From Sphingobacteriaceae bacterium (GTDB lineage Bacteria; Bacteroidota; Bacteroidia; UBA7662), in the NCBI GenBank assembly GCA_030682795.1, contig JAUXNJ010000001.1, forward strand, positions 1 to 64,000: a DNA stretch of 64,000 nucleotides. Direction: 5' to 3'. Each line of letters begins with the position of its first letter. Position 1 is the stretch's first letter. The notes beneath the pieces were generated by a model. The model was not told where the DNA came from. It searched no databases and saw only the letters and a list, made by a program, of their open reading frames with translations. The translations under genes and the position numbers were made by a program. Shown in pieces: positions 9,518-17,483 of the stretch.

Positions 9518-10054
9518 CTATTCCACTTCTTCGTTCAAGGCAATGGTCCCACGAATGTTGAGAATCTTGTACTTAGTGAAGTTTTGGTTCGATTCCATGC
9601 CATCTCCATAAATAATTTCGTCGGGTCGAATGATGCGCACGTATTGATCTGTGTAGATACGTTCTGATTTTTCTTCCCAAATAAGCTTTTCGGTGTACAT
9701 GGTGTCGCCTACTTCATTCACTACTACCACATTGCCATGAGCCTCCATGATGCCTCTATTGGGGTACTGTATGGCGCGATTAGCCGTGAGAATGCTATTT
9801 TCGCGCCCATCACTATCAAAAAAAAGCGCCCTGATCCCCTCCGGCATGTCGGTCACCGGGTCTTCACCCGGGCTACGTACCATCAGCGGGGCTGTGATAC
9901 GTACTTTTATTACCGCAGAATCGGAGTAGATCAGGGTCACATCGCGCCCAGTTTCTTGCTGCATTTCTTTGCCGGCTACAAACTGCTGTAGCTTTTCGTC
10001 GGAATTGGAACAAGCCCAAGCCAACACTGGCAATAAAACCAACAAGCGACGCAT
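9518..10054 (-). CDS. lptC: LPS export ABC transporter periplasmic protein LptC
   Basis: LptC passes lipopolysaccharide from the LptB2FG extractor to the periplasmic LptA bridge. The 178-residue product has a lipoprotein-type N-terminus with Cys15 (LAWAC), so it is probably lipid-anchored. The LptC/OstA beta-jellyroll is recognisable from VTDMPEGIRALFFDSDG, EAHGNVVVVNEVGDTMYTEKLIWEEKSERIYTDQ (parts of one strand-rich region) and the YGDGMESNQNFTKYKI end. The length is normal for the family. It sits between a TPR protein and the CNNM transporter, an order I recognise as conserved in Bacteroidota. Confidence 0.92.
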   Translation of the reverse strand: MRRLLVLLPVLAWACSNSDEKLQQFVAGKEMQQETGRDVTLIYSDSAVIKVRITAPLMVRSPGEDPVTDMPEGIRALFFDSDGRENSILTANRAIQYPNRGIMEAHGNVVVVNEVGDTMYTEKLIWEEKSERIYTDQYVRIIRPDEIIYGDGMESNQNFTKYKILNIRGTIALNEEVE

Positions 10055-10061
10055 TTTTACT

Positions 10062-11444
10062 TTAGTCAGAGCTTCTTACCGTGGTGGTTTCACCAATCCA
10101 ACAGCTTACACTGTAGCTGCTGCCAGGACTAATACCAGCAAAAAAGAGGTTTTCTTTTAAAGGAAAATAGCCCGAATATTTGTTGATTTTGGTATTGGCT
10201 TCTTCAGCTACACTGCCATCAACACTCTTTGCACGCTGGTATTTGTCTACCGCCGCCCAATACACTGCTTGTGCTTCGATGCCGCTGCCGCACTGACTAT
10301 AACTTGCCGCATACAAATCACCAATAAAAATAAGTGGCTTACCCCAACGTGGCTGTAATCGAGCTGCTTCTTGTGCCAACTGACGTGCGCGCGCAAACTG
10401 CTTATTGCTGCTGTAAAGCGTAGCAAAATCATAGTTGTATTGGGCCTTGATTGAATCATTTTCAGCACCTTCAATGGCCTTCTGGTAAAAATCAGCAGCT
10501 TTAGCAACGTTGTCGGTCTGCTGCAATTTACGGGCTAAAATGTGTGCCAAGCGAGCATTGGGAGCATCATTGTATTTGGCAGTAGCTACTTCCATAAACA
10601 AATCCTTGTCGGAACAACCCTTGCTCAGCAAGAGGCTGTAAATCAAGTCGCGTAAGTCCTTATTGCCTTTGTCGGCCTTGTATTTTCCAGCGAACAATGT
10701 AATGATCTCATCGCAGTCTTTGATGATGTTGCCTGCCAAGTCACCATCCAAACTTTGCTTGCTTTCTGTGAATCTCTCTACATTTTGCTTGGCAGAGGCA
10801 TTCCCTTCATCTTCTTTTAAAAGCTGTAAACTGGTGGCAATGTTGTAATCGGCAATTTTAGAGAGTCTTTCGTAAATACTAATCACTTGCTCTTTGGTGA
10901 GACCACCGCCAGAAAACTCTTTCAAGGCTACTTTAAAATAATACGACAATACGAAAGATTCAGACTCGTTACCACCCAACTCAATGGCCTTTTCGAAGGT
11001 CTTCAACACCGCCGTGTTAGGCTCTGGTCTGAAATTCAACATATCAACCCCTTTTCTTCCCAAGGCACTTCCAGCGCTCTTGTCAAAGTTTGCAGCGCGT
11101 ACATCGTAAATAAGCATGAGCGTATCGATGAGCTGCTGCTTGCGCTTGGCATCTTTGGTAGCCGCAATAAAGCTTTTGTACATCGCTACACCATCTACAT
11201 GGGTTTGCTCGCGGGAGCATGGGGCTTTGGTAAAGACGTACAACCAAGATTCCAGTGCAGCATCAAAATTTTTCTGCTTAAAAAATTCGCGATAAACGGA
11301 AATGTTTTGGATGGTTTTTACGCTATCCGGCCCCCACTTCTGCTCGCAATTGGCAGTAATTTGGGCCTGAGCCTGGGTTGTGCCAGCTGCTCCTAAAAGC
11401 AACACCAACAAACTTGCTTTCATCCAATTTTTCATCTTCTTCAT
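10062..11444 (-). CDS. Secreted tetratricopeptide-repeat protein
   Basis: A 460-residue protein with a signal peptide ending at about TTQAQAQ (residues 1-27), so it is periplasmic or outer-membrane associated. The rest is helical with TPR-like repeats, for instance YREFFKQKNFDAALESWLYVF near the N-terminus and AADFYQKAIEGAENDSIKAQYNYDFATLY-type units near 310-350. The C-terminus contains a Cys-bearing segment (SVSCWIGETTTVRSS). There is no enzymatic motif. TPR proteins act as assembly scaffolds, and its fixed place between an outer-membrane barrel gene and lptC suggests a role in envelope biogenesis, which is inference. ATG 11444 and ATG 11435 are both possible starts. It precedes lptC by 7 bp. 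Confidence 0.85.
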   Translation of the reverse strand: MKKMKNWMKASLLVLLLGAAGTTQAQAQITANCEQKWGPDSVKTIQNISVYREFFKQKNFDAALESWLYVFTKAPCSREQTHVDGVAMYKSFIAATKDAKRKQQLIDTLMLIYDVRAANFDKSAGSALGRKGVDMLNFRPEPNTAVLKTFEKAIELGGNESESFVLSYYFKVALKEFSGGGLTKEQVISIYERLSKIADYNIATSLQLLKEDEGNASAKQNVERFTESKQSLDGDLAGNIIKDCDEIITLFAGKYKADKGNKDLRDLIYSLLLSKGCSDKDLFMEVATAKYNDAPNARLAHILARKLQQTDNVAKAADFYQKAIEGAENDSIKAQYNYDFATLYSSNKQFARARQLAQEAARLQPRWGKPLIFIGDLYAASYSQCGSGIEAQAVYWAAVDKYQRAKSVDGSVAEEANTKINKYSGYFPLKENLFFAGISPGSSYSVSCWIGETTTVRSSD

Positions 11445-11455
11445 GACTTTCGTTT

Positions 11456-12778
11456 TTAATCGTATTTCCTTTTAATAAACCAACGGTCGTTGAGGGTAAG
11501 TCCCAAGGTAATTCTGGTATATCTTTCTCTTACTAATCCGTTTGTAACACCGCCTCTTTGTCCAATTTCGCCTGTAATGTTCATATAAGGCATGGCATAA
11601 GGTCGCTTCAACGGTATACCAACACCAAAGGTCATGCCAAGTTCACTAATTTGCTGGCCTTTCAACACCAAGCCGCCTTGGTTATACCTCATCCCCGCGC
11701 GGTAGCGTATGGTTTTCCAAGCTGCCCCATCGCCAATAGCGTTGTACTTTGGAGTGTATTGCATACCCGCAGCAAACTGTAAGCTGTTTTGCATGGAGTC
11801 GGGGCGACCGAACTGACTAAAATCCGACCAATTGGTATATTTAGTTTCGATGGCCATGAGCAACTTATTATCGATGCTGTATTGAAAACCCGCCGAAAGT
11901 GCCCAAGGCAATTGTACTGTGCCCTCGATATCCGATTTATTGGAAACCGTATCCCGTACCCGGATGGTATTCCCTACCATTGTAAATCTTTCTGCCACGG
12001 TGCTATTGGTTGCATTGAGGGTACTTGGCAGCTCAGCCACAAGGCCAAAAGCAATCGACTTGCGCTGCGTTTGTCCTGGCTTTAACTTCAACGACTTACG
12101 GTATTGCAAACCAAAAGTGAGCTGCACATCATTGATGCGTAGCTTGTCTGAATTACGCACATTAAACAAAAACAAAGAATCGGGATTAGGGAAGAAAAAC
12201 AAGCGCTCTTGGTTAATAGTACCGAACAAATAGGTAGCTGTTACTCCCAAATGAAAGCCTTTCCCCAGATTTACGCCATTGCTCCAACTCAATTGGTTGA
12301 GTCCTCCTTTGCCGTTGTATTCTTCTTTCCAACTCGCAAAAGAAGAATCGACATTGGATACCAGTTTATAATTGGTGAAGGAATATGGCTGAAAGCCAAT
12401 GGCCGTGCCCCAGCGCTTGTTCACCGGAAAGCCAAACATCAAATAGCCAAAATTAAAGTTGGAGCGATATTGAGAGGCTGTACTGGTTGCGATATTGGCA
12501 ATGTTCCCTATCGCTCCAAACTCAATGGTGGTAAGCTTGAGATCTGATAAGGATGCCGCATTGCCTAAGTTAAGCGAGGCGCTATCGTAGGTAGTGGCCG
12601 TGATACCTCCCATAGCACGATGATGCGCTAAGGATAAGGGCTGTCGATCGCCTAAACCAAAGCGCGAGTATGGCGAACCATAATTTTCGGCCTGCGCCAA
12701 CGCTTGATGGGCAGAAAGGACGAAAAACAAGGCTAAAATCGTATAAAATCTCAAGTAAGTATTCTTAAAGTAAGGCAT
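11456..12778 (-). CDS. Outer-membrane beta-barrel protein (FadL/PorV-like fold)
   Basis: A 440-residue secreted protein. From the ATG at 12778 it starts MPYFKNTYLRF and has a signal peptide ending near HQALAQ. The mature part opens AENYGSPYSRFGLGDRQP and then shows alternating hydrophobic strands with aromatic girdles and Asn/Gly turns, ending in a strand RITLGLTLNDRWFIKRKYD, all typical of an outer-membrane barrel. The early MGGITATTYDSASLNLGNAASL motif is of the kind seen in FadL/PorV-type Bacteroidota barrels. It overlaps the end of coaX by 14 bp, and an upstream in-frame start would overlap much more. Substrate unknown. Confidence 0.82.
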   Translation of the reverse strand: MPYFKNTYLRFYTILALFFVLSAHQALAQAENYGSPYSRFGLGDRQPLSLAHHRAMGGITATTYDSASLNLGNAASLSDLKLTTIEFGAIGNIANIATSTASQYRSNFNFGYLMFGFPVNKRWGTAIGFQPYSFTNYKLVSNVDSSFASWKEEYNGKGGLNQLSWSNGVNLGKGFHLGVTATYLFGTINQERLFFFPNPDSLFLFNVRNSDKLRINDVQLTFGLQYRKSLKLKPGQTQRKSIAFGLVAELPSTLNATNSTVAERFTMVGNTIRVRDTVSNKSDIEGTVQLPWALSAGFQYSIDNKLLMAIETKYTNWSDFSQFGRPDSMQNSLQFAAGMQYTPKYNAIGDGAAWKTIRYRAGMRYNQGGLVLKGQQISELGMTFGVGIPLKRPYAMPYMNITGEIGQRGGVTNGLVRERYTRITLGLTLNDRWFIKRKYD

Positions 12779-13481
12779 GCAGGCCATATAACGCCAAATT
12801 CGGCTCGGCAAATATGGGGCTATTGATCTGCTTTTCAAAAAAATGCGCATCACCACCCGTTAAAATAATCGTTAAATCTGGTATTTGTTGCTCCAATTGC
12901 TGACATCGACCCTGGATTTCGGCCAAGATGCCCTGCACTACACCACTTCGCAATGCCGATAGCGTATCGGTGCCCAAAGGCTGTACAGGTTCGGACTCGG
13001 TTACCAGCGGTAAACGTGCGGTGAACTCATGCATGGCGCGCCAACGCATGTGCATGCCCGGACTGATGTCGCCGCCCAGATGCACATTTTGGGACGTTAA
13101 TAGGTCGTAAGTGATGCAGCTGCCCAAGCCAATGATGAGGCGGTTGCGCTTGGGATATTGGCTAATGGCGCCCAACACCAACATTTTGCGGTCGCTGCCG
13201 AGGGTTTCGGGACTGGTATATTTACTCTCAAAAGGCAATGGCGCCTGCGGGTCGAAACGTACAATGCGGTGCACCCCTCGTTTCTTCAACCAGCTTTCCA
13301 AGTCCCCCTCCGGCACACTCACCGAGGCCAAAGCTGCTGCCTCGGCGGGCAAAGTCAGGCGATGCTGCTGCCAATCGGTCAAGGCCAAGGCCTCAACCTG
13401 CACCAATTCACCTCCTTCAAACCGTCCGATTTTAAGGCGCGTATTGCCGGCATCGAGCACATATTGTCGTGCATCAGCCAT
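12765..13481 (-). CDS. coaX: Type III pantothenate kinase
   Basis: CoaX phosphorylates pantothenate in the first step of coenzyme A synthesis. The 238-residue product carries the ASKHA-fold phosphate loop DAGNTRLKIG at about 10-19, the GSDRK motif, GLGSCITYD and GGDISPGMHMR, all diagnostic of the type III enzyme, and a C-terminal ILTGGDA. Type III kinases are not feedback inhibited by CoA and need a monovalent cation, which is family knowledge. The ATG at 13481 is chosen over an adjacent TTG at 13484. It overlaps the 3' end of birA by 8 bp and the 5' end of the barrel gene by 14 bp, so the three are very probably one transcript. Confidence 0.95.
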   Translation of the reverse strand: MADARQYVLDAGNTRLKIGRFEGGELVQVEALALTDWQQHRLTLPAEAAALASVSVPEGDLESWLKKRGVHRIVRFDPQAPLPFESKYTSPETLGSDRKMLVLGAISQYPKRNRLIIGLGSCITYDLLTSQNVHLGGDISPGMHMRWRAMHEFTARLPLVTESEPVQPLGTDTLSALRSGVVQGILAEIQGRCQQLEQQIPDLTIILTGGDAHFFEKQINSPIFAEPNLALYGLHALL

Positions 13482-14241
13482 CAAAACGGAATTTAATTTC
13501 TTTATTATTCATCACCATGCGCCCCATCGTACTGTCGAGCACCAGCCTGCCTTCCGCATCTACATCTACAATGGTAGCATGGAGCAACTGGTTCTGATAT
13601 TCAAACATACGCTTTTCACCCAAACCGAGCAGCCTTTCGAGATATTCGCGCCGCTGTGAAAAATGCGCACCCGCCTTGAGGGCAGACAAACGGCGGTTCA
13701 GGAAGCCCAACAAGACTTCGAGCAAATCAGGTAATTTGTAATAATTACCCGTAATGGTGGCAAACGACGCCGCCTGAGGCAGCTCCTGTGAAAAATAGGT
13801 TTGGTTGATGTTTAAGCCGAGTCCCACCACCGAATCGCACAAAAAATTGCCTTGAATGGTGTTTTCGATGAGCACGCCACCCCATTTTTTGTCTTTGTAA
13901 TACAAATCATTTGGCCACTTAAGCTTTACCTGCTCGCCCAAATACAATTTCCCGAAGTCAGAAACGGCCAAAGCCACGGCCATATTGAGCTGAAACTGAT
14001 TGCTAGCTGCCAAAAAATGCGTCTTCAGATAAAAACTCAACAAAATATTTGCCCCCGATTCGCTCTGCCAGCCTGCACCTGCTTGTCCTTTACCTTGGTA
14101 CTGAAAAGCTGTTTGCACTGCTGCACCGTCGGGTAAACCCTGTTCCACCATCTTCCATAAAAGGTCGTTGGTGCTCGAGGTTTCCTCTACAAACAGCAGC
14201 TCGTGGCCGATGCGCAAAAAGGAGGGACTGTCGTTATGCAA
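13474..14241 (-). CDS. birA: Biotin--[acetyl-CoA-carboxylase] ligase
   Basis: This enzyme activates biotin to biotinyl-AMP and attaches it to the carboxyl-carrier protein of acetyl-CoA carboxylase. The 255-residue product has the catalytic core only, with no N-terminal DNA-binding domain, so it is a monofunctional ligase. Visible motifs are EETSSTND, the biotinyl-AMP loop GKGQAGAGW, KWPNDLYYKDKKWGGVLIEN and GLGLNINQ; a short SH3-like C-terminal domain follows. The start is TTG at 14241: an in-frame stop lies nine bases upstream and the next ATG is about 30 codons inside the conserved core. The candidate promoter at 14262-14269 would give a leader of roughly 15 bases. It heads the block running through to the CNNM transporter. 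Confidence 0.93.
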   Translation of the reverse strand: MHNDSPSFLRIGHELLFVEETSSTNDLLWKMVEQGLPDGAAVQTAFQYQGKGQAGAGWQSESGANILLSFYLKTHFLAASNQFQLNMAVALAVSDFGKLYLGEQVKLKWPNDLYYKDKKWGGVLIENTIQGNFLCDSVVGLGLNINQTYFSQELPQAASFATITGNYYKLPDLLEVLLGFLNRRLSALKAGAHFSQRREYLERLLGLGEKRMFEYQNQLLHATIVDVDAEGRLVLDSTMGRMVMNNKEIKFRFDG

Positions 14242-14251
14242 AAGAATTCAG

Positions 14252-14269
14252 TACTTTTGCACAAAAGTA
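14252..14269. promoter_or_regulatory. Symmetric divergent promoter for birA and rsfS
   Basis: TACTTTTG (14252-14259), two bases, then CAAAAGTA (14262-14269) form an 8-bp inverted repeat in which each arm is a perfect Bacteroidota -7 element (TAnnTTTG) on its own strand. The plus-strand arm ends 20 bases before the rsfS ATG and the minus-strand arm ends 20 bases before the birA TTG, so the two predicted transcripts start from overlapping sites with equal leaders. -33 elements are weak on both sides. Confidence 0.65.
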
Positions 14270-14279
14270 ATTAAAACGC

Positions 14280-14642
14280 ATGTCGAAAGAACGCCAACCT
14301 TTAGAGGAGTTGCAAGATGTAATCATTCACGGGTTTCAGGAGAAGAAAGGTAAGGACATTACACTGCTGGATTTGAGGGGAATACGCGATCGGGTAGCCG
14401 ATTTTTTTGTGATTTGTCAAGCAGAGTCAACCACACAAGTAAAAGCCCTCGCCGATTCGGTAGAGGAAGAGGTTAAAATAAAGTTGAAAGAACGCCCCTT
14501 CAGCGTAGAAGGCCGTGAAAACGCCTCCTGGATTTTGTTGGATTACGGCAACGTGGTCGCCCACGTTTTCCAGCCGCAAGCGCGCGAGTTTTACGCCTTG
14601 GAAGAGCTGTGGAACGACGCCATCCGCACCACCATCGACTAA
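14280..14642 (+). CDS. rsfS: Ribosomal silencing factor RsfS
   Basis: RsfS binds ribosomal protein uL14 and blocks subunit joining during starvation. The 120-residue product is of normal size and shows the family signature KGKDITLLDLRGI, ADFFVICQAESTTQVKALADSV, GRENASWILLDYGNVVAHVF and the FYALEELWNDA end. The ATG at 14280 follows the candidate -7 element by 20 bases. It is followed after 68 bp by ftsH, a pairing that is common in Bacteroidota. Confidence 0.95.
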   Translation: MSKERQPLEELQDVIIHGFQEKKGKDITLLDLRGIRDRVADFFVICQAESTTQVKALADSVEEEVKIKLKERPFSVEGRENASWILLDYGNVVAHVFQPQAREFYALEELWNDAIRTTID

Positions 14643-14710
14643 TTTTGTGCTGGCAAGAGAATTAAACTTTTCTGCAGGGCAGCACGTTTACACCTCACGA
14701 TAATCATATC

Positions 14711-16741
14711 ATGGCAAAACAAATAAAGAAGAAGTCTGAGCAGAAGCCAGACAACAAGCCTAAGTTTAATTTTTACTGGATTTACATCATTATTGCAGTG
14801 CTGTTTATTGGCATTCAGGTGATTAATTCCGGCAATAGTTCTAAAAAAATAGGCTGGCAGGAGTTTAAAACTGACCTCCTGGCGAGTGGGGACGTAGACA
14901 AATTGGTGGGCTTTAAGCAAGACGACATTTACATTATTGAAGTCTACATTAAAAAAGAAAAACTGCGTACCGAAAAGTACAAGGAGTTTCAAGAACGCAG
15001 TTTTGGAGGCGTTACGGCACATTATTACTTTACCGAGAGCTCTCCTGAAGTATTACAAACCAAACTCGAAGCCGCCCAAACGGAGCTCGAAATTGCACCC
15101 ATTTATGTGCAGTGGGAAAGCCGCCGGTCATGGTTTGGCGATATCCTAAGCTTTTTGCTGCCGATGCTGTTGCTGTTGGGCTTGTGGATGCTGCTCATGC
15201 GTCGTTTTGCTGGCGGCGCTGGCGGTGGAGCCGGCGGTCAAATCTTCAACATCGGCAAATCAAAAGCCACTTTGTTCGACAAAAACTCGAAAGAAAACAC
15301 CACTTTTAACGATGTTGCGGGCTTGGAAGAGGCCAAAACAGAGGTGATGGAGGTAGTAGATTTCTTAAAAAACCCTAAAAAATACACGGTTTTAGGCGGT
15401 AAAATTCCAAAAGGCGTGCTGTTGGTAGGTCCTCCCGGAACGGGTAAAACCCTACTCGCGAAAGCGGTGGCGGGTGAAGCACAGGTGCCATTTTTTACCC
15501 TCAGCGGATCTGATTTTGTGGAGATGTTTGTAGGGGTAGGTGCCAGCCGGGTACGTGACCTCTTTAAGCAAGCCCGCGAAAAAGCTCCTTGTATCATTTT
15601 CATCGATGAGATTGACGCGGTAGGCCGTTCACGTGGTAAAAACCAAATCATGGGTGGTAACGACGAGCGCGAAAGTACCCTCAACCAATTGTTGGTAGAG
15701 ATGGACGGCTTTAGCTCTGAAATCGGCATCATCATGATGGCGGCTACCAACCGCCCAGATGTACTCGACCCTGCTTTGTTGCGCCCGGGCCGTTTCGACC
15801 GCCAAATCACGGTCGATCGTCCTGACATTATTGGTCGCGAAGAAATTTTCAACGTGCACCTCAAGCCCATCAAAGTGGGACCCGATGTAGATGCCCGCAA
15901 ACTTGCTGAGCAAACACCTGGTTTTGCAGGTGCCGAAATTGCCAACGTATGTAACGAAGCGGCTTTGATTGCAGCGCGTTCTGCCAAAAAAGTGGTAGAA
16001 ATGATCGACTTCAACGCAGCCATCGACCGGGTAATTGGCGGTTTGGAGAAGAAAAACAAAATCATCTCTCCCGAAGAGAAAAAAATTGTGGCCTACCACG
16101 AAGCTGGTCACGCCATTGTGGGCTGGTTCCTGCACGGTACCGACCCCTTAGTAAAGGTATCGATTGTGCCTCGCGGCGTTGCGGCCTTGGGTTATGCCCA
16201 GTATTTGCCAAAAGAGCAGTATTTGTACACCACCGAGCAATTGCTCGACAGCATGTGCATGACTTTAGGCGGCAGGGCAGCAGAAGAGATTGTGTTTGGC
16301 CGCATCAGTACGGGTGCCCAAAACGACCTCGAGCGCATTACCCGCATGGCGTATGGCATGGTGACTTTGTACGGCATGAACCCCAAAGTGGGCCCTGTGA
16401 GCTTCAACGATCCGCAAGGCGAGTACCAGTTCCGCAAGCCTTACTCGGAAGATATGGCCAAAATTATTGACGACGAAGCCCGTAAACTCATTGAAAACGC
16501 CTACATCAAAACCAAGGAATTGTTGGTAGAGAAGCGCGCCGAGTTGGAGTTGGTAGCTCAGGAATTGTTAGCTAAAGAGGTTATTTATAAAACCGACCTG
16601 GAGCGGATGATTGGTCCTCGTCCTACCGGCGAAACCAACCTTACCGAACAAATTCCGCAAATTATCAGCAGCGAACCTGCACCTGAGGTGGTTTTGAGCG
16701 AAGAAGCCCCAGCTACCGACGAAGCACCAGAACAAGCTTAA
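14711..16741 (+). CDS. ftsH: ATP-dependent zinc metalloprotease FtsH
   Basis: FtsH is the membrane-bound AAA+ protease that degrades misfolded membrane proteins and regulators such as LpxC in model organisms. The 676 residues show two transmembrane helices (about 18-38 and 143-162) flanking a periplasmic domain, then a Gly-rich linker. The AAA module has Walker A GPPGTGKT near 240, Walker B IIFIDEID near 300 and the second region of homology [21 protein letters not shown] (conserved arginines) near 345. The zinc site is HEAGH near 462, and the third ligand is expected in [10 protein letters not shown]. The C-terminal tail after about 640 is acidic and Pro/Ala-rich. lpxH lies downstream in the same direction, and hairpins in the following gap may separate the transcripts. 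Confidence 0.98.
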   Translation: MAKQIKKKSEQKPDNKPKFNFYWIYIIIAVLFIGIQVINSGNSSKKIGWQEFKTDLLASGDVDKLVGFKQDDIYIIEVYIKKEKLRTEKYKEFQERSFGGVTAHYYFTESSPEVLQTKLEAAQTELEIAPIYVQWESRRSWFGDILSFLLPMLLLLGLWMLLMRRFAGGAGGGAGGQIFNIGKSKATLFDKNSKENTTFNDVAGLEEAKTEVMEVVDFLKNPKKYTVLGGKIPKGVLLVGPPGTGKTLLAKAVAGEAQVPFFTLSGSDFVEMFVGVGASRVRDLFKQAREKAPCIIFIDEIDAVGRSRGKNQIMGGNDERESTLNQLLVEMDGFSSEIGIIMMAATNRPDVLDPALLRPGRFDRQITVDRPDIIGREEIFNVHLKPIKVGPDVDARKLAEQTPGFAGAEIANVCNEAALIAARSAKKVVEMIDFNAAIDRVIGGLEKKNKIISPEEKKIVAYHEAGHAIVGWFLHGTDPLVKVSIVPRGVAALGYAQYLPKEQYLYTTEQLLDSMCMTLGGRAAEEIVFGRISTGAQNDLERITRMAYGMVTLYGMNPKVGPVSFNDPQGEYQFRKPYSEDMAKIIDDEARKLIENAYIKTKELLVEKRAELELVAQELLAKEVIYKTDLERMIGPRPTGETNLTEQIPQIISSEPAPEVVLSEEAPATDEAPEQA

Positions 16742-16742
16742 T

Positions 16743-16821
16743 TTTTGGCTGAATGCCAAAAGTTTCAGACTTTTGACCAGCCTTATCCCATAGCCCCTGC
16801 TTACCCAAGGTAACAGGGGCT
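16743..16821 (+). promoter_or_regulatory. Three hairpins in the ftsH-LUD gap, two mutually exclusive; possible weak promoter
   Basis: Directly after the ftsH stop, TTTTGGC/GCCAAAA (16743-16749, 16755-16761) forms a 7-bp stem. CAAAAGT/ACTTTTG (16757-16763, 16769-16775) forms another 7-bp stem that uses the same bases, so the two cannot coexist. A third, strong stem, AGCCCCTG/CAGGGGCT (16792-16799, 16814-16821), has an inner TTACC/GGTAA arm and one bulged base. None is followed by a T run. The same stretch also reads TTG (16745-16747), 20 bases, GACTTTTG (16768-16775), one mismatch from the -7 consensus, so it could instead be a promoter for the downstream genes. Confidence 0.45.
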
Positions 16822-16841
16822 GTGAAATTTAAACAGCAGCC

Positions 16842-17483
16842 ATGCGCGACAGCACGCCCAAAGAAAAAGTCCTTAAAAAAATCCGCAAAGCGCTCATCCA
16901 CAAGAGCAGCCCGAAGAGCATGTCGGTTGACTTTGAAAAGCCGGTATTTCCGCCGATTGACAACGACCTGGCCATGGCTTTTGCGGAGCGTTTGCTCGAC
17001 ATCAGTGGGTCGTTTGCCTACTGCGAAAACATGCTCGATTTCGCCGAAAACCTGGTGTTGCTCGTGCAGCAGCAAAAAAGTCAGCATATTTTCTGCTTCG
17101 AACCGGGGATTCAAAAGCTGTTTAACGAGGTGGAGTTTCCCTATCTCAACAATCCGCAGCAGCTGGGGCAAGTAGAAATTGGGGTAACTGGTTGCGAGGC
17201 TTTGGTAGCAGCTACCGGCAGCGTTTTTGTGAGTTCGGCGCAGCAAATGGGTCGCAGCATGACCGTTTTTCCGCCCGTGCATGTGGTAGTGGCCTTCACT
17301 TCGCAGCTGGTGCCGGACCTGAAGAGCGCCTTTCAGCTCATCAAAACCAAATACAACGGCAAGTTGCCAAGCATGCTCAGCGCCATAACAGGGCCGAGCC
17401 GCACGGCCGACATCGAAAAAACCTTGGTGTTAGGGGCACACGGTCCTAAAGAGTTATACGTATTTTTGGTGCAAGACAACTAA
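16842..17483 (+). CDS. LUD domain-containing protein (LutC/YkgG-like)
   Basis: A 213-residue cytoplasmic protein of the LUD family. LutC is part of the LutABC lactate oxidase, but stand-alone LUD proteins next to ftsH in Bacteroidota have no defined role. Family features are FAENLVLLVQQQKSQ, the conserved GVTGCEALVAATGSVFVSSAQ, PPVHVVVAFTSQLVPDL and the terminal ITGPSRTADIEKTLVLGAHGPKELYVFL. No LutA or LutB gene is nearby, so lactate use is not implied. The stop overlaps the lpxH start (TAATG), which indicates translational coupling with lipid A synthesis. Confidence 0.92.
   Translation: MRDSTPKEKVLKKIRKALIHKSSPKSMSVDFEKPVFPPIDNDLAMAFAERLLDISGSFAYCENMLDFAENLVLLVQQQKSQHIFCFEPGIQKLFNEVEFPYLNNPQQLGQVEIGVTGCEALVAATGSVFVSSAQQMGRSMTVFPPVHVVVAFTSQLVPDLKSAFQLIKTKYNGKLPSMLSAITGPSRTADIEKTLVLGAHGPKELYVFLVQDN

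Noticed and set aside
16792-16821. Intrinsic terminator of ftsH
   Set aside because: The hairpin is strong but has no T run on either strand, so it is reported as a structured element only.
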